Shown here one piece after another: positions 24,301 to 31,984 of a stretch of DNA of 47,290 nt (the stretch's first letter is position 1; each line of letters opens with the position of its first letter). The stretch comes from Chlorogloea sp. CCALA 695 (GTDB lineage Bacteria > Cyanobacteriota > Cyanobacteriia > Cyanobacteriales > Chroococcidiopsidaceae), in assembly GCF_003003885.1 (NCBI RefSeq), contig NZ_PVWN01000032.1, forward strand, positions 1-47,290, in the 5' to 3' direction. Below the pieces are notes generated by a model. The model did not search any database. It was not told the origin of the DNA and was given only the letters and a program-made list of their open reading frames with translations. The position numbers were made by a program, and so were the translations under genes.

Positions 24301-25879
24301 AGATTTGTTTCTCGATGCGGAAATGGTTTTTAATGTTTCTGCCCAAGGACAATTAACTCTGACACAAACGGCTAGTCAAAATCCTTTGACGGGCGGAGAG
24401 TACCGCACTAATGGCGATCGCTCTTTTGGTCAACTATTCTCTCGTAACCTGATAGAGCAAGGGTTTGACAAAGCTGCATTATCAGCTTTTCAAGCCAAAC
24501 AGCAGTCAGCGCTGGCACAGGGGCAAGCTTCAGTAGAAGTTGAGAATTTACATCTTCCAGCACCAAGTCAAGAACAAACTCTAATCCAGGTTAAAAACCC
24601 AGGGCAAATAGAACCTGACCAACAGTTAAAGCAAGTACCCGCCGTTACTATAAAAGCTAACGAGCAACCCAAAGATGAAGTACCCGCCGTCGCAACCGTT
24701 GTCACTAATCCCTTAGCACAAAAAGCTGTAGAGCCATCTTTGCAACCTCCACAGGTAGCAGCTAAAGAATCGCCTAAGACTAAACCATCTTTAGGTAAGT
24801 CTTCTGCCAGCACTCAAGAAACGCAAGCTGAACCTCAAGGAGTCCAATTGAGCTTGTTTGACGTTGGATTAAGCCCAATTCCTGCTGCTGAAGTTAAGAG
24901 CGTACCTCAAAGTACAGCCAAAGTAGAAAAAGAGCCAACTCTGAATGTAAGTCAAGTCAGTGAACCTGTACAAGGGGTTAAAGAAACTGTTGTACCTCCA
25001 CACGTAGAAACGCCACTAATAAATAAAGAACCTTCCAGCGAAAGGGCTACTTCTTCCGTGCCTTCTAGAGAGCTTGTTACAAGTGCGACAGAGAAAGTAG
25101 ATCCCATGCGGATTTTTCAGCAAGTAGTAGAGCGCGTTGACAGGCAGACTGACGAAATGCTTGCTACCCTCCATTCTTCTAGCCCATCGCTAAATATGCT
25201 GCGGGATTGGTACAAAGCTGCAAGAGAACTAGGCAAATCCCAAAAGCATCTTGACCGAATTTCTCAAACTGGAAATAATTTCAAGCAGGGGGAACCATTG
25301 ACAGACAGAGCTATTAAAGTCATGACAAAAGATTTCCAGGCGTACTACAAGCAATTAATAGTAGTTGAGCAATTGAGCAACCTGGGCGACGGGGACTTGC
25401 TTGCGCTCAACCAAAGTATAACCAATTACCTGAACTCCCCCCCGCCAAGCCCCCCACCTCTTGCTGACCGACAAAAAGTTGAGTCTGAGGTTAAGCAAAT
25501 TACAGACCATATCAACTCTCTGGGTCATCAACAAGCCGAGCAGTTAGCAACGGTTGAAGCTATGCAAAAAAGTCCTTTTCGTAGTTGGAATGGTAAGTAC
25601 GATTTAGCCGTTGCCCAGGTAGAACAGACAGCGAACAAGCTAGATAATGCGACTTCTCATTTGCAGCACAGACAAAACCAGCTAGGGCAATGGAACAAAC
25701 AAGAAATGGCTTACTCTTTATGGGATAAAGCACCGCAGACTATTGAGATGCGGGGTTTTGCCAAGGGCTTACAGTCGCCTCAATTGCAAGAGCGACTAAA
25801 TAGCATTTCTAAGGTAAAGCAGCAAGAGTTCGCTCGTAGCCAGGTTTTCAGTAATCGGCAGGCTGGGTTATCGGCTTAA
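18353..25879 (+). CDS. Giant N6-adenine methyltransferase / strawberry-notch-type helicase, DarB-like
   Basis: I prefer the TTG at 18353, 8 nt after GAGG, giving about 2508 residues; GTG 18344 is in frame but overlaps that GAGG. Near the N-terminus lies an adenine-methyltransferase core: EPTAGNGALL at about 123-132 and NPPFG at 181-185. After a disordered-looking linker (about 319-495) comes an SF2 helicase of the strawberry-notch type: Walker A HDTGIGKT at 604-611, DESH at 733-736 and QSIGRSHRSGQ from 1158. The last 1000 residues are helical, with a P/E/A-rich linker and a conserved tail. Phage P1 DarB has the same methylase-helicase architecture and protects its DNA from restriction, so a similar anti-restriction role during transfer is plausible. 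The linker carries another ORF (19308-19838), so the gene may also be read as separate cistrons. Confidence 0.85.
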   Translation: MHQQLVTAFANEFTNGDNFVSITSARKLAQAVLNQKIEPGTPIAKIVDESVEQGLILAARQLVQRSSDPIETWQQCLDLYDRQPALNTRTSTSILQQAYSTPVPIAFLAAKLAQIDGETTVYEPTAGNGALLLLADPNKAIVNELNSDRAAALRVQGFTVTQKDASSFVPATEAVDRIITNPPFGSVKDTQGQTRIFQRGRLTTSQLDHAIALSALDLMKADGRAVLILGGKMGNESSRTERYNTQLTRGFYHWLYKDAGYKVTDHFSLAGDLYRKQGTTFPIDVIVIEGRGETELKLPGVQPPRIYESYEDLKEVLVYASRQSVQPQKNNGITLQGIHPREALVSNISYKSRPTIGLDNSVDSRGTESDREPRRIPDSFNAPSGVVDTGMDRRLDGELRPGRGFRSQIVDSTGNRAISSSGSAIPQSQSESQRDGIVFNNELLESATGSFERSTVSSKPTSKVGNRFEPSTGNEFDGLVSVHEHRSKPAQLSGLNNMSELSSLQEVDSDIVLEQIENQVAYKPRSKAYSLATLAPASSLKGLDNVFNKIEATTGLTIDEYVRDRLNEPSTEELFNHYAAEQIDSLALSIYNHEEENKATLIGHDTGIGKTRILCGLARYAQQRGMTPVIVTADPVLYGDILARDGVDTGNNFNPFITNSKFNLKLTGANGDVISEISTPENQIEKVREYAQAGNVGEHDCVFTTYGQLTGPTSIERRQLLNAIAPKTFLILDESHKAGGPAGDNQTDKKKSQTPSCTEFFQSLVKETKGFVASSATAIKDPIVAARLFYETTDLKLAAADRDKFADHLKAGGVPLQQQVFSMWAESGGCIRCEKSYEGVEFGVAKYPVDLQTAETNSKILNLIWQFDYIKEKVVTEISGDYADAGEAARKNNPALGDAGASSTIFTSVLHNLTAVTALGLKAEETANAAIADIEQGRKPILMLFNTMESTVRDFVDSHNQLATLHNAEFPDSPMQPIRVGDDVTINAGQLFTRYLEKARSIKITEPYLDELTGKQVTRTHRLTDTEIGLEGVAAFNRAEKAIASADWSKLPISPIDYIKQKIEDAGHSIGEITGRTHILKYGSAQDLASGVVTYQTRERGTAQKKQVMDDFQNGRVDAVITNSTTGYSLHASRTVADQRQRVMYIVQPHLDVNQVEQSIGRSHRSGQVNPAIHPPDKLDEQGQPMWGQYPGTFGLPVFKLVVGQDLPTEERAVAILMKKMSHLKANTTGNSSSSFGLADMPDFINDYGNEVAQNLMEQNPDLHEDLDFPLNGVDGFKDPKAIQKVTGRAIMLTSDASPTEEQPYPSLARQTWLYETLTSDYKELLTQKIALGENELEAQKLDLQAEPVSRLVLSPGKPEVDSPFTKPAYLVEVKAKTGAKPNTTEQVINAIRQELGFERVADKSDGALFDVREKGEEVATQLVEQLSSNVGEYLARQEALSEAGIVLASERVEKFQQRLSAGLEEQSNLQQSLDTAVSSKDVELSALLNTQLEQLAPKIDKLQTQTSKAKLDLNGKSFQQEKEGRSIKESLAETSALLQQFPVGQPVRLMDNKTKNYLYGVVSAVEQKSKANNPAAPINWKVKLLVVDGVRSLSIGLKNLSKGGGQTLEPVESAASFANVNQEVSIYDLFDQRQSESKEKRYLVTGQVLATELTGKFAQVSDHQGQVHPVYLLRRGFDPAIDMNIKPVMLKGVEQIKQFFDKTQKVGIVKTEDENLTVIADIKPSNIGGIIIKTAKATAEGGIYFKNEGLLQLTGDFTSKTESVKEGNKTKSQGIMTVTVSTDKTNEVLAYLGSKWGLGAATHKDVAREMLGQVLPSWEPCNEINPDVERVLVTRTPQSMRGEVTQPGLEKPDLASDLNAAISTATPIETKITASKVTTSMVEGDSVVAPPAPTLPAPDALAPTSEVTNSVSPDLQILEPKIQRGGAETNIAKLLHQAGLAVEILKGDDFYLKVENQPFTPLSIERHGKELYLTHYLTDNYGDLFLDAEMVFNVSAQGQLTLTQTASQNPLTGGEYRTNGDRSFGQLFSRNLIEQGFDKAALSAFQAKQQSALAQGQASVEVENLHLPAPSQEQTLIQVKNPGQIEPDQQLKQVPAVTIKANEQPKDEVPAVATVVTNPLAQKAVEPSLQPPQVAAKESPKTKPSLGKSSASTQETQAEPQGVQLSLFDVGLSPIPAAEVKSVPQSTAKVEKEPTLNVSQVSEPVQGVKETVVPPHVETPLINKEPSSERATSSVPSRELVTSATEKVDPMRIFQQVVERVDRQTDEMLATLHSSSPSLNMLRDWYKAARELGKSQKHLDRISQTGNNFKQGEPLTDRAIKVMTKDFQAYYKQLIVVEQLSNLGDGDLLALNQSITNYLNSPPPSPPPLADRQKVESEVKQITDHINSLGHQQAEQLATVEAMQKSPFRSWNGKYDLAVAQVEQTANKLDNATSHLQHRQNQLGQWNKQEMAYSLWDKAPQTIEMRGFAKGLQSPQLQERLNSISKVKQQEFARSQVFSNRQAGLSA
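19308..19838 (+). CDS. Acidic 176-aa ORF nested in the linker of the giant gene
   Basis: This ORF lies in the +1 frame inside the giant gene. It has a near-perfect ribosome binding site (AAAGGAGG at 19291-19298, 9 nt before ATG 19308). Its product looks like a folded, tryptophan-rich, acidic protein (about 27 D/E against 12 K/R), with segments such as RRVEWLIQEWIDDWM and MASYLITNYWNLQQAA. The giant gene's own frame here is S/R/G-rich and low in hydrophobic residues, as expected for a secondary frame. The stop (19836-19838) lies 5 bp before an in-frame ATG (19844) of the helicase half, which has AGGA 9 nt upstream. So the locus may work as methylase, acidic protein and helicase, besides the fusion. 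The function is unknown; a DNA-mimic anti-restriction role is only a guess from the charge. Confidence 0.6.
   Translation: MQAGKVYNRRKIMELPYKEFTPGRLWCPTSPTSLDPPLVWTTVLIPEVLNQIESQEEYLILLTRRVEWLIQEWIDDWMANYDQEEDLEVKLWIVQEIEQYLPLDLQYLNPNQSPREMASYLITNYWNLQQAALNDQQFPVSPPPKLETDLNLLREMNLMDWLAFMNTEANPHNFQD
25531..25879 (+). repeat. Tail repeat copy 1 (3' end of the giant gene)
   Basis: These last ~350 bp of the giant gene (EAMQKSPFRSWNGKYDLAVA ... to RQAGLSA) recur at 28342-28674 and 31619-31971. The homology continues past the stop for about 50 bp (to about 25932) into a remnant of the convergent gene seen intact at 28683-29183. Confidence 0.88.
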
Positions 25880-26353
25880 TCTATGATTATCCAAAATTAA
25901 TAATGCTGCATTCTGATTTGCTATCTAATAGCCCTTTTGCAGATTTTTTAGGGATTTTAGTTGATACAGTGAAGCAATCTCCCCCAGGTGTTTCAGCCGA
26001 TAAAATTCGTAGAAGCCTCCATTATTTTATTTACGCCTGAGCTGATAAAAGTATCCAAAAGCAATCTTGAAAAAGCAACAGATGAAAAGCAAACAAATTA
26101 GCTGCAACGAGGTTTACTTATTTTCAGAATCGTTTGGCTCTCCAGATGACACCCCAATTTTGTTAATCATGGGGGCAATGACTTCAGCAATTTGGTGGTC
26201 GGAGGATTTTTGCCACCAACTAGCGAGTGTGGGACGATACGTGATTCGTTACGACCACCGGGATACTGGACGCTCAACCAGCTACGAGCCAGGACAAATC
26301 AACTATTCCGTTGAAGATCTAGCAGATGATGCTTGCTGTGTTCTTGATGGTTA

Positions 26354-27542
26354 AGCTAATCGGCGTTTAGGTTGCATAATAAAGAACAGAACTCCTTAAA
26401 AGCAATTATGCCACCACCAGCTAAGAACTTTTTAACGCCGTTACAAGTTACTCAGTTACAGCAGGCTCTTAAAGAGAATGAACTAGCGCACGTTAGGGAA
26501 AGAATTTTAATTATTCTGCTTCAAAACGATGGCAGAACGCAAAAAGAAATTTCTAGATTTTTGGGTTGTTCGCCTAGAACAGTGGCATATTGGTGTATGC
26601 ACGGAGACCCAGACAACTTGGAAAGCTTACATAATAAACGAGAGTACGAACATTACCGAAAAGCTACGACTGAGTATATTGAATTGTTATTAAAAACAGT
26701 GGAGCGAACGCCATCAGACTTAGGTTATGAATTTGGTCGATGGACGGCAGAGAGATTAGCTACATATTTAACAGAGCAAACAGGGATTAAGTTAAGTAGT
26801 TCTCAAGTCAGGAGGATATTAAAGCGAAAAAAGTATAGTTATATCTGGGCTAAATATGATTTAGAATCTAAACAAAAGCCAATAGAAAGAGCTTTGTTCC
26901 AAGAGAGACTTAGGGACTATTTAGCAGTAGCTAGAGATTATCCAGAACTTTTGCAGGTATGGTTTTGGGACGAAAGTGGTTTTAGTTTACGTGTGATTCG
27001 TCGGAAAAACTGGGGTAAGAAAGGACAGCGCAAGAGAATTCCAGGGCAACGCCGTCGTGGTCGAATAAATGTCATGGGAGCAATCCGAGAATCAGACCGG
27101 AAGCAAGTATGTTTCTTTATTGAAAAAGGCAATGCAGATATTTTCTTGGAGCAACTGCAACAATTTAATGAATTAATCAAACAAGAGTGGGTAAACAAAG
27201 GCAACCGCTCTGTTGATTTTCAGTCCCATGGACCTAGAATTATTTTGATTCTAGATAATGCTAGTTTTCATAAACGTCAAGACATTTTAAGTAAAATATC
27301 TAAAGAGTTTCCTAACTTCCGGCTAGATTTTTTGCCAGCTTATAGCCCTGACTACAACATTATAGAATTAGTTTGGCATTCATGTAAAGAATATATTGCT
27401 CACCGTCTGTTCCACTCAGTAAATGAATTGAAGCTACTACTGGATAGGCTGTTAAACCAAGGCGAGTTAGTAATTAAATGGCATCGAAAGATCAAGAATA
27501 AAGGGAATAACCATTATATTGCAGCTTAAATGCTTATTAGCT
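26354..27542 (+). mobile_element. IS630-family insertion sequence, copy 1 (1189 bp)
   Basis: The terminal inverted repeats start AGCTAATCGGCGTTTAGG on the left and AGCTAATAAGCATTTAAG on the right (reverse complement). They are flanked by a TA duplication (26352-26353 and 27543-27544). TA targeting is characteristic of IS630/Tc1-type elements. The boundaries are exact because the host gene frame is restored on excision. A second copy with the same ends lies at 43671-44860. Confidence 0.93.
26408..27529 (+). CDS. IS630-family transposase, copy 1
   Basis: This is a 373-residue transposase from ATG 26408; an upstream TTG frame exists, but the second copy of the element also starts at this methionine. 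It has an N-terminal helix-turn-helix ([20 protein letters not shown]) and a second DNA-binding domain. The DDE catalytic core shows [12 protein letters not shown] (first D), [12 protein letters not shown] (second D) and [20 protein letters not shown] (final E). The frame is complete with no disruption, so the element may still be active. It shares roughly nine in ten residues with the copy at 43726. Confidence 0.95.
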   Translation: MPPPAKNFLTPLQVTQLQQALKENELAHVRERILIILLQNDGRTQKEISRFLGCSPRTVAYWCMHGDPDNLESLHNKREYEHYRKATTEYIELLLKTVERTPSDLGYEFGRWTAERLATYLTEQTGIKLSSSQVRRILKRKKYSYIWAKYDLESKQKPIERALFQERLRDYLAVARDYPELLQVWFWDESGFSLRVIRRKNWGKKGQRKRIPGQRRRGRINVMGAIRESDRKQVCFFIEKGNADIFLEQLQQFNELIKQEWVNKGNRSVDFQSHGPRIILILDNASFHKRQDILSKISKEFPNFRLDFLPAYSPDYNIIELVWHSCKEYIAHRLFHSVNELKLLLDRLLNQGELVIKWHRKIKNKGNNHYIAA

Positions 27543-28234
27543 TATGGAATTCAGTCTGCCCATGTGGTGGGGATGTCGCTGGGAGGTTATCTCGCTCAAC
27601 TCATAGCGCTTAAGCGTCCCCAACGCATCAAAAGTTTGACCTTGATCGCCTCAGAACGTTTGGCTGAGGTAGATCCGACAATACCTAGCATTGATCCATC
27701 TGTCCTTAACTACCATGCAAAAGCCAGCGAACTGGATTGGACAAACCGTGAGGAAGTGATTGAATACAAGGTCGGTGCATGGCGATTGCTTTCTGGTTCT
27801 GCCCATCTCTTTGATGAATTAACAATACGTGAATTAGCAGGCGGCGACTTTGATCGCACACCCAATCCAACAACTGCTTTTAATCATGCTCTGCTTCAGG
27901 GAGGAGAGAGATGGCTTAACCGTCTTGATGAAATTGCTGCTCCAACTCTAGTGATTCACGGCACAGAAGACCTTGTTCTGCCCTATGCTCATAGTTTGGC
28001 GTTAAAAGCAGAGATTCCTAACGCTGAATTGCTCGCATTGTCTGGAACCGGACATGAACTGCATCGTAATGACTGGGCTACCATCATTGAGGCGATACAG
28101 AGACATACTGCATTCTGAGAAGCTACGACATCATGAGTGATTTCCACAAAGTTTGCTTGCCTTCGCGTCTGAACTATTTATTTTTTGTTCTACCACTTGA
28201 CTCTAAAGCTGCGTGAGGCTCTTACCATAGGTGC

Positions 28235-28340
28235 AGTTTCGGATGATTAGTGCTGGTAGGTATTTGGGGAGCGCAAGATTTACTACAGCGCTGAAGCTGC
28301 GCTCAAGGCAGGGCTAGAGCGGTTGATTGGGGAGAGTTAA
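28235..28340 (+). pseudogene. 3' remnant of the 11836-type small gene
   Basis: The sequence reads GERKIYYSAEAALKAGLERL followed by a stop at 28338-28340. It matches the C-terminal half of the 71-residue protein at 11836-12051. The start is missing. It directly abuts tail repeat copy 2, so it marks a recombination junction. Confidence 0.75.
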
Positions 28341-28341
28341 C

Positions 28342-28674
28342 AGTCAGTTTGAAGCTATGCAAGAAAGTCCCTTTCACAGTTGGAATGGCAAGTACGATTT
28401 AGCTGTTGCCCAGGTAGAGCAGACGGCGAACAAGCTAGATAATGCGATCGCACATTTGCAGCAGAGACAAAACCAGCTAGGGCAATGGAATAAGCAGGAA
28501 AGAGCTTACTCTTTGTGGGATAAATCACCTCAAACAGTTGAGATGCGGAATCTTGCCCAAGGTTTAAAATCGCCTCAATTGCAGGAGCGGCTAAATAGTA
28601 TTCCCAAGATAGAACGACAAGAGTTGGCGCGCAGCCAAGCTTCCAGCGCTCGACAGGCTGGGTTATCAGCTTAA
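28342..28674 (+). repeat. Tail repeat copy 2 (orphan 3' end of the giant gene)
   Basis: This orphan fragment encodes EAMQESPFHSWNGKYDLAVA through to RQAGLSA and a stop at the same place as in the giant gene. It has no helicase part. The frame is open over the fragment, but no start region or promoter is visible, so I regard it as a gene fragment. It is followed by the intact convergent gene at 28683-29183. Confidence 0.85.
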
Positions 28675-28682
28675 ATTGAGAC

Positions 28683-29183
28683 TCATCCGAGATCGATAAC
28701 GCCGCACTCTGATTCGCTGTCTAGTTGAGCATACAAAATATCTAGTAACTCATCTTTCGATGGTGCTTGCTCCAAATTTTGGATGGTTAAGCACCAGTGT
28801 TTAGAAATACCTAAATCTTTTCTTGCCTTACTAAACTCTGGGGATTTAATCATTTCATGCTGGCTTTGAGGAATCAAATGACCGCCGCTCACATTCATCG
28901 CTACAACTACAGGCTCATCCTTGGTACGCCATAAGCGAATTAAGAAGTTAGCTTTAAGAATAAGACTTAACCACTGCTCTGGGTCTTCAATATTAGCTAA
29001 CCGGGGTAGAACTCGCTCTACTCTCTGACTTAGATGAGTTTCCAAGGCGGTTTGAACTTGGCTCAGGTCTAGAGTAGGAGCTAACAAGCTCAAACTGTGA
29101 GCAAAGCACTCAAACCACTGCTCGGCGGGTGAAAGCTCAGAATAAAAATCTACATTAGATTGAGTTAACGACACCATTATCAC
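28683..29183 (-). CDS. Plasmid hypothetical protein convergent to the giant gene's tail
   Basis: This 166-residue protein has the segments AEQWFECFAHSLSLLAPTLD, EDPEQWLSLILKANFLIRLWR and DEPVVVAMNVSGGHLIPQSQ. No membrane segment or catalytic motif is obvious. It ends only 8 bp from the tail of copy 2 and is convergent to it. Remnants of the same gene follow tail copy 1 (25885-25932) and copy 3 (31985-32250), so tail and gene move as a unit. A small ORF upstream (29221-29343) is probably in the same operon. Unknown function. Confidence 0.7.
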   Translation of the reverse strand: MIMVSLTQSNVDFYSELSPAEQWFECFAHSLSLLAPTLDLSQVQTALETHLSQRVERVLPRLANIEDPEQWLSLILKANFLIRLWRTKDEPVVVAMNVSGGHLIPQSQHEMIKSPEFSKARKDLGISKHWCLTIQNLEQAPSKDELLDILYAQLDSESECGVIDLG

Positions 29184-29220
29184 TCGTTTATCTAGTGTGA
29201 ACCAGGAGGGGCAGGAACAA

Positions 29221-29343
29221 TTAGTAACTCCCCCTCTGCAATCTTATCTTAGCCAGTAATCCAGCAATCCAAGGCTTATCTCCATACTTACATCTGTACT
29301 GAAGGGCTATTGTCTCTAAAGTGGCTTGTGTTTCCTCAGACAT
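29221..29343 (-). CDS. Small 40-aa protein upstream of the 166-aa gene
   Basis: The ORF from ATG 29343 encodes a 40-residue helical, mildly basic peptide (MSEETQATLETIALQYRCKY ... AGLLAKIRLQRGSY). It ends 37 bp before the 166-residue gene on the same strand. Residue choice looks like real coding sequence and not chance, but its size limits confidence. Function unknown. Confidence 0.45.
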   Translation of the reverse strand: MSEETQATLETIALQYRCKYGDKPWIAGLLAKIRLQRGSY

Positions 29344-29394
29344 TTTCTAGGTACTCGTTCCTCAAAACAAGTAGCTATTAGCAATTAATAACGA

Positions 29395-30273
29395 TCATTC
29401 TTTGGTGGCGACAAGAGCAGAAAACTCATGTATTACTGGAACTTCTTGTCCCTTAGCAAAACTTTCATCTGCATAGCGGACAAAATTTTGCATAACTTGA
29501 GGCAGTAAATTCTTGTCCAAAGCATCTAAAAACCCAGCAGAAGCACCCGACTTTATCATATATTCAGCCACTTCATTACCGTCTTTACAAGGAACGGTCA
29601 CTTCGCCATCCCAGGCTTCCTGGACTTTAAAGCTACTTCGGCAAAAAGTTTTTATCAAATAATTTTTGTCTTTTGGCAAATGAATGACCATATTCTTTAT
29701 CATGGCATTTGGGTAATCTATTAGAACCTTTGTAAATAGATTAGAAATAGCTTTTAGTGAGCAAGCCCTATTTTCAATCAACCCAATGAACCCTTCTGGT
29801 TTTACTACTCTTTCTATTTCCTGGAGGAACTTACCGTGTTCTAAGTAGCAAATTCCCCAACCACAAACAATCCCATCTACGGATTTATCTGAAAGCCCTG
29901 ACAGAAAAGAGAGAGCGTCAGATTGCACAAAGTTAATATTTGAAATGCCTTGAGATATAGCATTCTCTTGATTACATTGAAGCATACTAGGAGAAATGTC
30001 TACTGCAACCACTTTTCCATGTTTTCCAACTTTCTCAGCTAACCGATGAGTTAAAAAACCTGTCCCACAAGCTAAATCCAAGATATGTTGACCTGACTTG
30101 ATTGAAAGTTTTTCCAACATTCCTAACGCCCCTTTCCCAAGATATCTTGAGTAATAGGCATCGTAGGACGCGACCACTGCATTATAGTCAGCCGTTGGGT
30201 CTGAGTTAATATTACTTAGCTTGAGCATGACTGTTCTATAAATCAGGTATGGCAATCTTATTACTGACTTCAT
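29395..30273 (-). CDS. SAM-dependent class I methyltransferase
   Basis: This 292-residue protein starts at ATG 30273, with AAGGTGA 7 nt upstream. It has the class I methyltransferase motifs: ILDLACGTGFLTHRLAEKVG (motif I), VVAVDISPSMLQ (acidic end of beta 2), NINFVQSDALSFL (motif II) and VDGIVCGWGICYL (motif III). The layout is that of UbiE/COQ5-like small-molecule methyltransferases. It is divergent from the tail repeats and lies beside a saccharopine-dehydrogenase-like gene on the same strand (165 bp apart), so the pair may act in one pathway. The substrate is unknown. Confidence 0.88.
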   Translation of the reverse strand: MKSVIRLPYLIYRTVMLKLSNINSDPTADYNAVVASYDAYYSRYLGKGALGMLEKLSIKSGQHILDLACGTGFLTHRLAEKVGKHGKVVAVDISPSMLQCNQENAISQGISNINFVQSDALSFLSGLSDKSVDGIVCGWGICYLEHGKFLQEIERVVKPEGFIGLIENRACSLKAISNLFTKVLIDYPNAMIKNMVIHLPKDKNYLIKTFCRSSFKVQEAWDGEVTVPCKDGNEVAEYMIKSGASAGFLDALDKNLLPQVMQNFVRYADESFAKGQEVPVIHEFSALVATKE

Positions 30274-30438
30274 TGATTCACCTTACAAATTAATGACTAA
30301 TGTATAGGTACGTGTCTTTACTAACTAATGGCTAGTTAGTGAATAAATTAACTGACTTTCGTAAATTGAGAAGCTTGAATTTTCGTTAATTCTTCCGCAA
30401 TTGTACCCTACAGTTCTGGCAGCGATAACGTTGCTTAC

Positions 30439-31554
30439 CTAATGTTGATTCACCATGTTTGACAACTTTAGCGCTGTGGCAGAGCATACTTTTTCTTCAA
30501 AATTAAGATCATCTTGACTTAGACTTTTCAAAAATTCAAGGGGAGAATATAATTGCTCAATATGGAACACCCCTGCTGGAAATGAAGACAAAGCAAGATT
30601 TTCAGCAACTTTTGCAGCCACTAATCCGGTCGTCTTCGCTTCACCTGTTCCCCAAAGCGAACATTCATATAAATATTCTTTTGATTGTAAGTTACCTGCT
30701 TCCACTTTAATAACAAACTTATCCGATCCAAAATGTAATCGTTTTAGGACGCTGATTAATGATTCTTTGACATCTTTCATCATCAAAATACGGCTCAGAC
30801 CTACTCTTTTTGCTAAAGCGAATAAGTAGGTCATTAAGGCTGAGTCAAAACAGAGACGAGTTGAGACGCTCCTAAGACCCAGGGTTTGTGGAATCACTTT
30901 CTGATCTGAGAAATTGAACCGATAAGCTATTCTTCTCCCTATCCCATTTGGAAATACTGATTGTTTGCCATCCTCAAAACCTTTGACCTTTCTTGGTTCA
31001 CCGCCATGAATAATGGTAAAGTCAGTACTCAAATTCTCAAGAGTCCATCTATATGCTGCATCTCCATGAACTTCTCCTAACCCAAGGAGAATATAAATAT
31101 CTGCGTATGTCATATCTGGCAACTTTGATTGGCAGTGTTTCGCTAAAAGGTTAGTTAAACCAGGAGCCAACCCTACACTTAAAACTGCTGTAGCTCCAGT
31201 CTTCTCAGCTTCCTTGTTCAGCGCCTCAATTTTGGAAAGAATATGATGGCTGGCAGAAATATCAATATAGTGAATGCCGCGTTGAATACATTGCCGAGCA
31301 AATTTAATATTTTCTTGATCCAGGCACATTATAACAATTTCAACATCGTCAAGTAATTTGCCACTGTCGGAAGTGCCAGAAATATCCAATGCTATCGGGA
31401 TTACCTGCTGATTTAACTTTAATGCAAGATTTTGTGCTTTTTGATAATTTCTTCCGGCCACAATAACTTGCCCAGGAAAATTCTTAACCAACTGAGTCGC
31501 AATAATACGACCGACACTACCATATCCACCAATGACTAGAATTTTCTTATTCAC
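30439..31554 (-). CDS. Saccharopine dehydrogenase family NAD(P)-binding protein (cargo copy)
   Basis: This is a 371-residue protein with a GTG start at 31554. The N-terminus is a Rossmann fold with GGYGSVGR (KKILVIGGYGSVGRIIATQL), followed by IVAGRNYQKAQ. The LSVGLAPGLTNLLA segment is typical of the saccharopine-dehydrogenase-like family. Members are oxidoreductases on varied substrates, so the reaction cannot be named. It is a distant paralogue of the protein at 34824-35972, with the same N-terminal motifs. With the methyltransferase at 29395 it forms the cargo between tail copies 2 and 3. A short direct repeat (TCACCTTCTATCTC) occurs twice at 31551-31583, over and before its start. Confidence 0.88.
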   Translation of the reverse strand: MNKKILVIGGYGSVGRIIATQLVKNFPGQVIVAGRNYQKAQNLALKLNQQVIPIALDISGTSDSGKLLDDVEIVIMCLDQENIKFARQCIQRGIHYIDISASHHILSKIEALNKEAEKTGATAVLSVGLAPGLTNLLAKHCQSKLPDMTYADIYILLGLGEVHGDAAYRWTLENLSTDFTIIHGGEPRKVKGFEDGKQSVFPNGIGRRIAYRFNFSDQKVIPQTLGLRSVSTRLCFDSALMTYLFALAKRVGLSRILMMKDVKESLISVLKRLHFGSDKFVIKVEAGNLQSKEYLYECSLWGTGEAKTTGLVAAKVAENLALSSFPAGVFHIEQLYSPLEFLKSLSQDDLNFEEKVCSATALKLSNMVNQH

Positions 31555-31618
31555 CTTCTATCTCCACTCACCTTCTATCTCGATGGACATATTTGCATTT
31601 TAACTATTTAGTATTAGG

Positions 31619-31971
31619 AAGCCAACAATCCGAGCAGTTAGCAACCGTTGAAGCTATGCAAAAAAGCACTTTCCGCTTGGAATGGCAAGTACGATTTAGC
31701 TGTTGCCCAGGTAGAGCAGACGGCGAACAAGCTAGATAATGCGATCGCACATTTGCAGCAAAAACAAAACCAATTAGGGCAATGGAATAAGCAAGAAAGA
31801 GCTTACTCTTTATGGGATAAATCACCTCAAACAGTTGAAATGCGGAATCTTGCCAAGGGCTTACAGTCGCCTCAGTTGCAGGAGCGGCTGAGTAGCATTA
31901 CTAAAGTAGAACGACAGAAGTTTGCGCGTAGCCAAGCTTCTAGCCCTCGGCAGGCAAGACTGTCGGCTTAA
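31619..31971 (+). repeat. Tail repeat copy 3 (orphan, frameshifted 3' end of the giant gene)
   Basis: The sequence matches the giant gene from the EQLATVEAMQKS segment to the stop. It has lost bases near 31670, which breaks the frame just before WNGKYDLAVAQVEQTANKL. It is therefore a decayed copy. It starts directly after the cargo oxidoreductase gene and is followed by a remnant of the convergent 166-residue gene. Confidence 0.85.
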
Positions 31972-31984
31972 GCTATGATTATCC

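Larger units (their letters stand above)
26082..28118 (+). pseudogene. Alpha/beta hydrolase gene split by an IS630-family element
   Basis: The 5' part (ATG 26082 to 26353) encodes the start of an alpha/beta hydrolase, with [13 protein letters not shown] and [15 protein letters not shown] near the oxyanion region. The 3' part (27543-28118) continues with [20 protein letters not shown], holding the nucleophile elbow G-M-S-L-G. It then has an acid region ([15 protein letters not shown]) and the catalytic histidine in GTGHELHR. Removing the IS and one TA restores a complete frame, so the gene was intact when the IS arrived. Substrate unknown; it resembles haloperoxidase-like or aclacinomycin-methylesterase-like hydrolases. 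It lies as cargo between tail copies 1 and 2. Confidence 0.9.

Noticed and set aside
25903-26040. 45-codon ORF directly after the giant gene
   Set aside because: Its first part is antisense to a remnant of the convergent 166-aa gene, so the apparent coding signal there is explained by that gene; the rest has no recognisable match.
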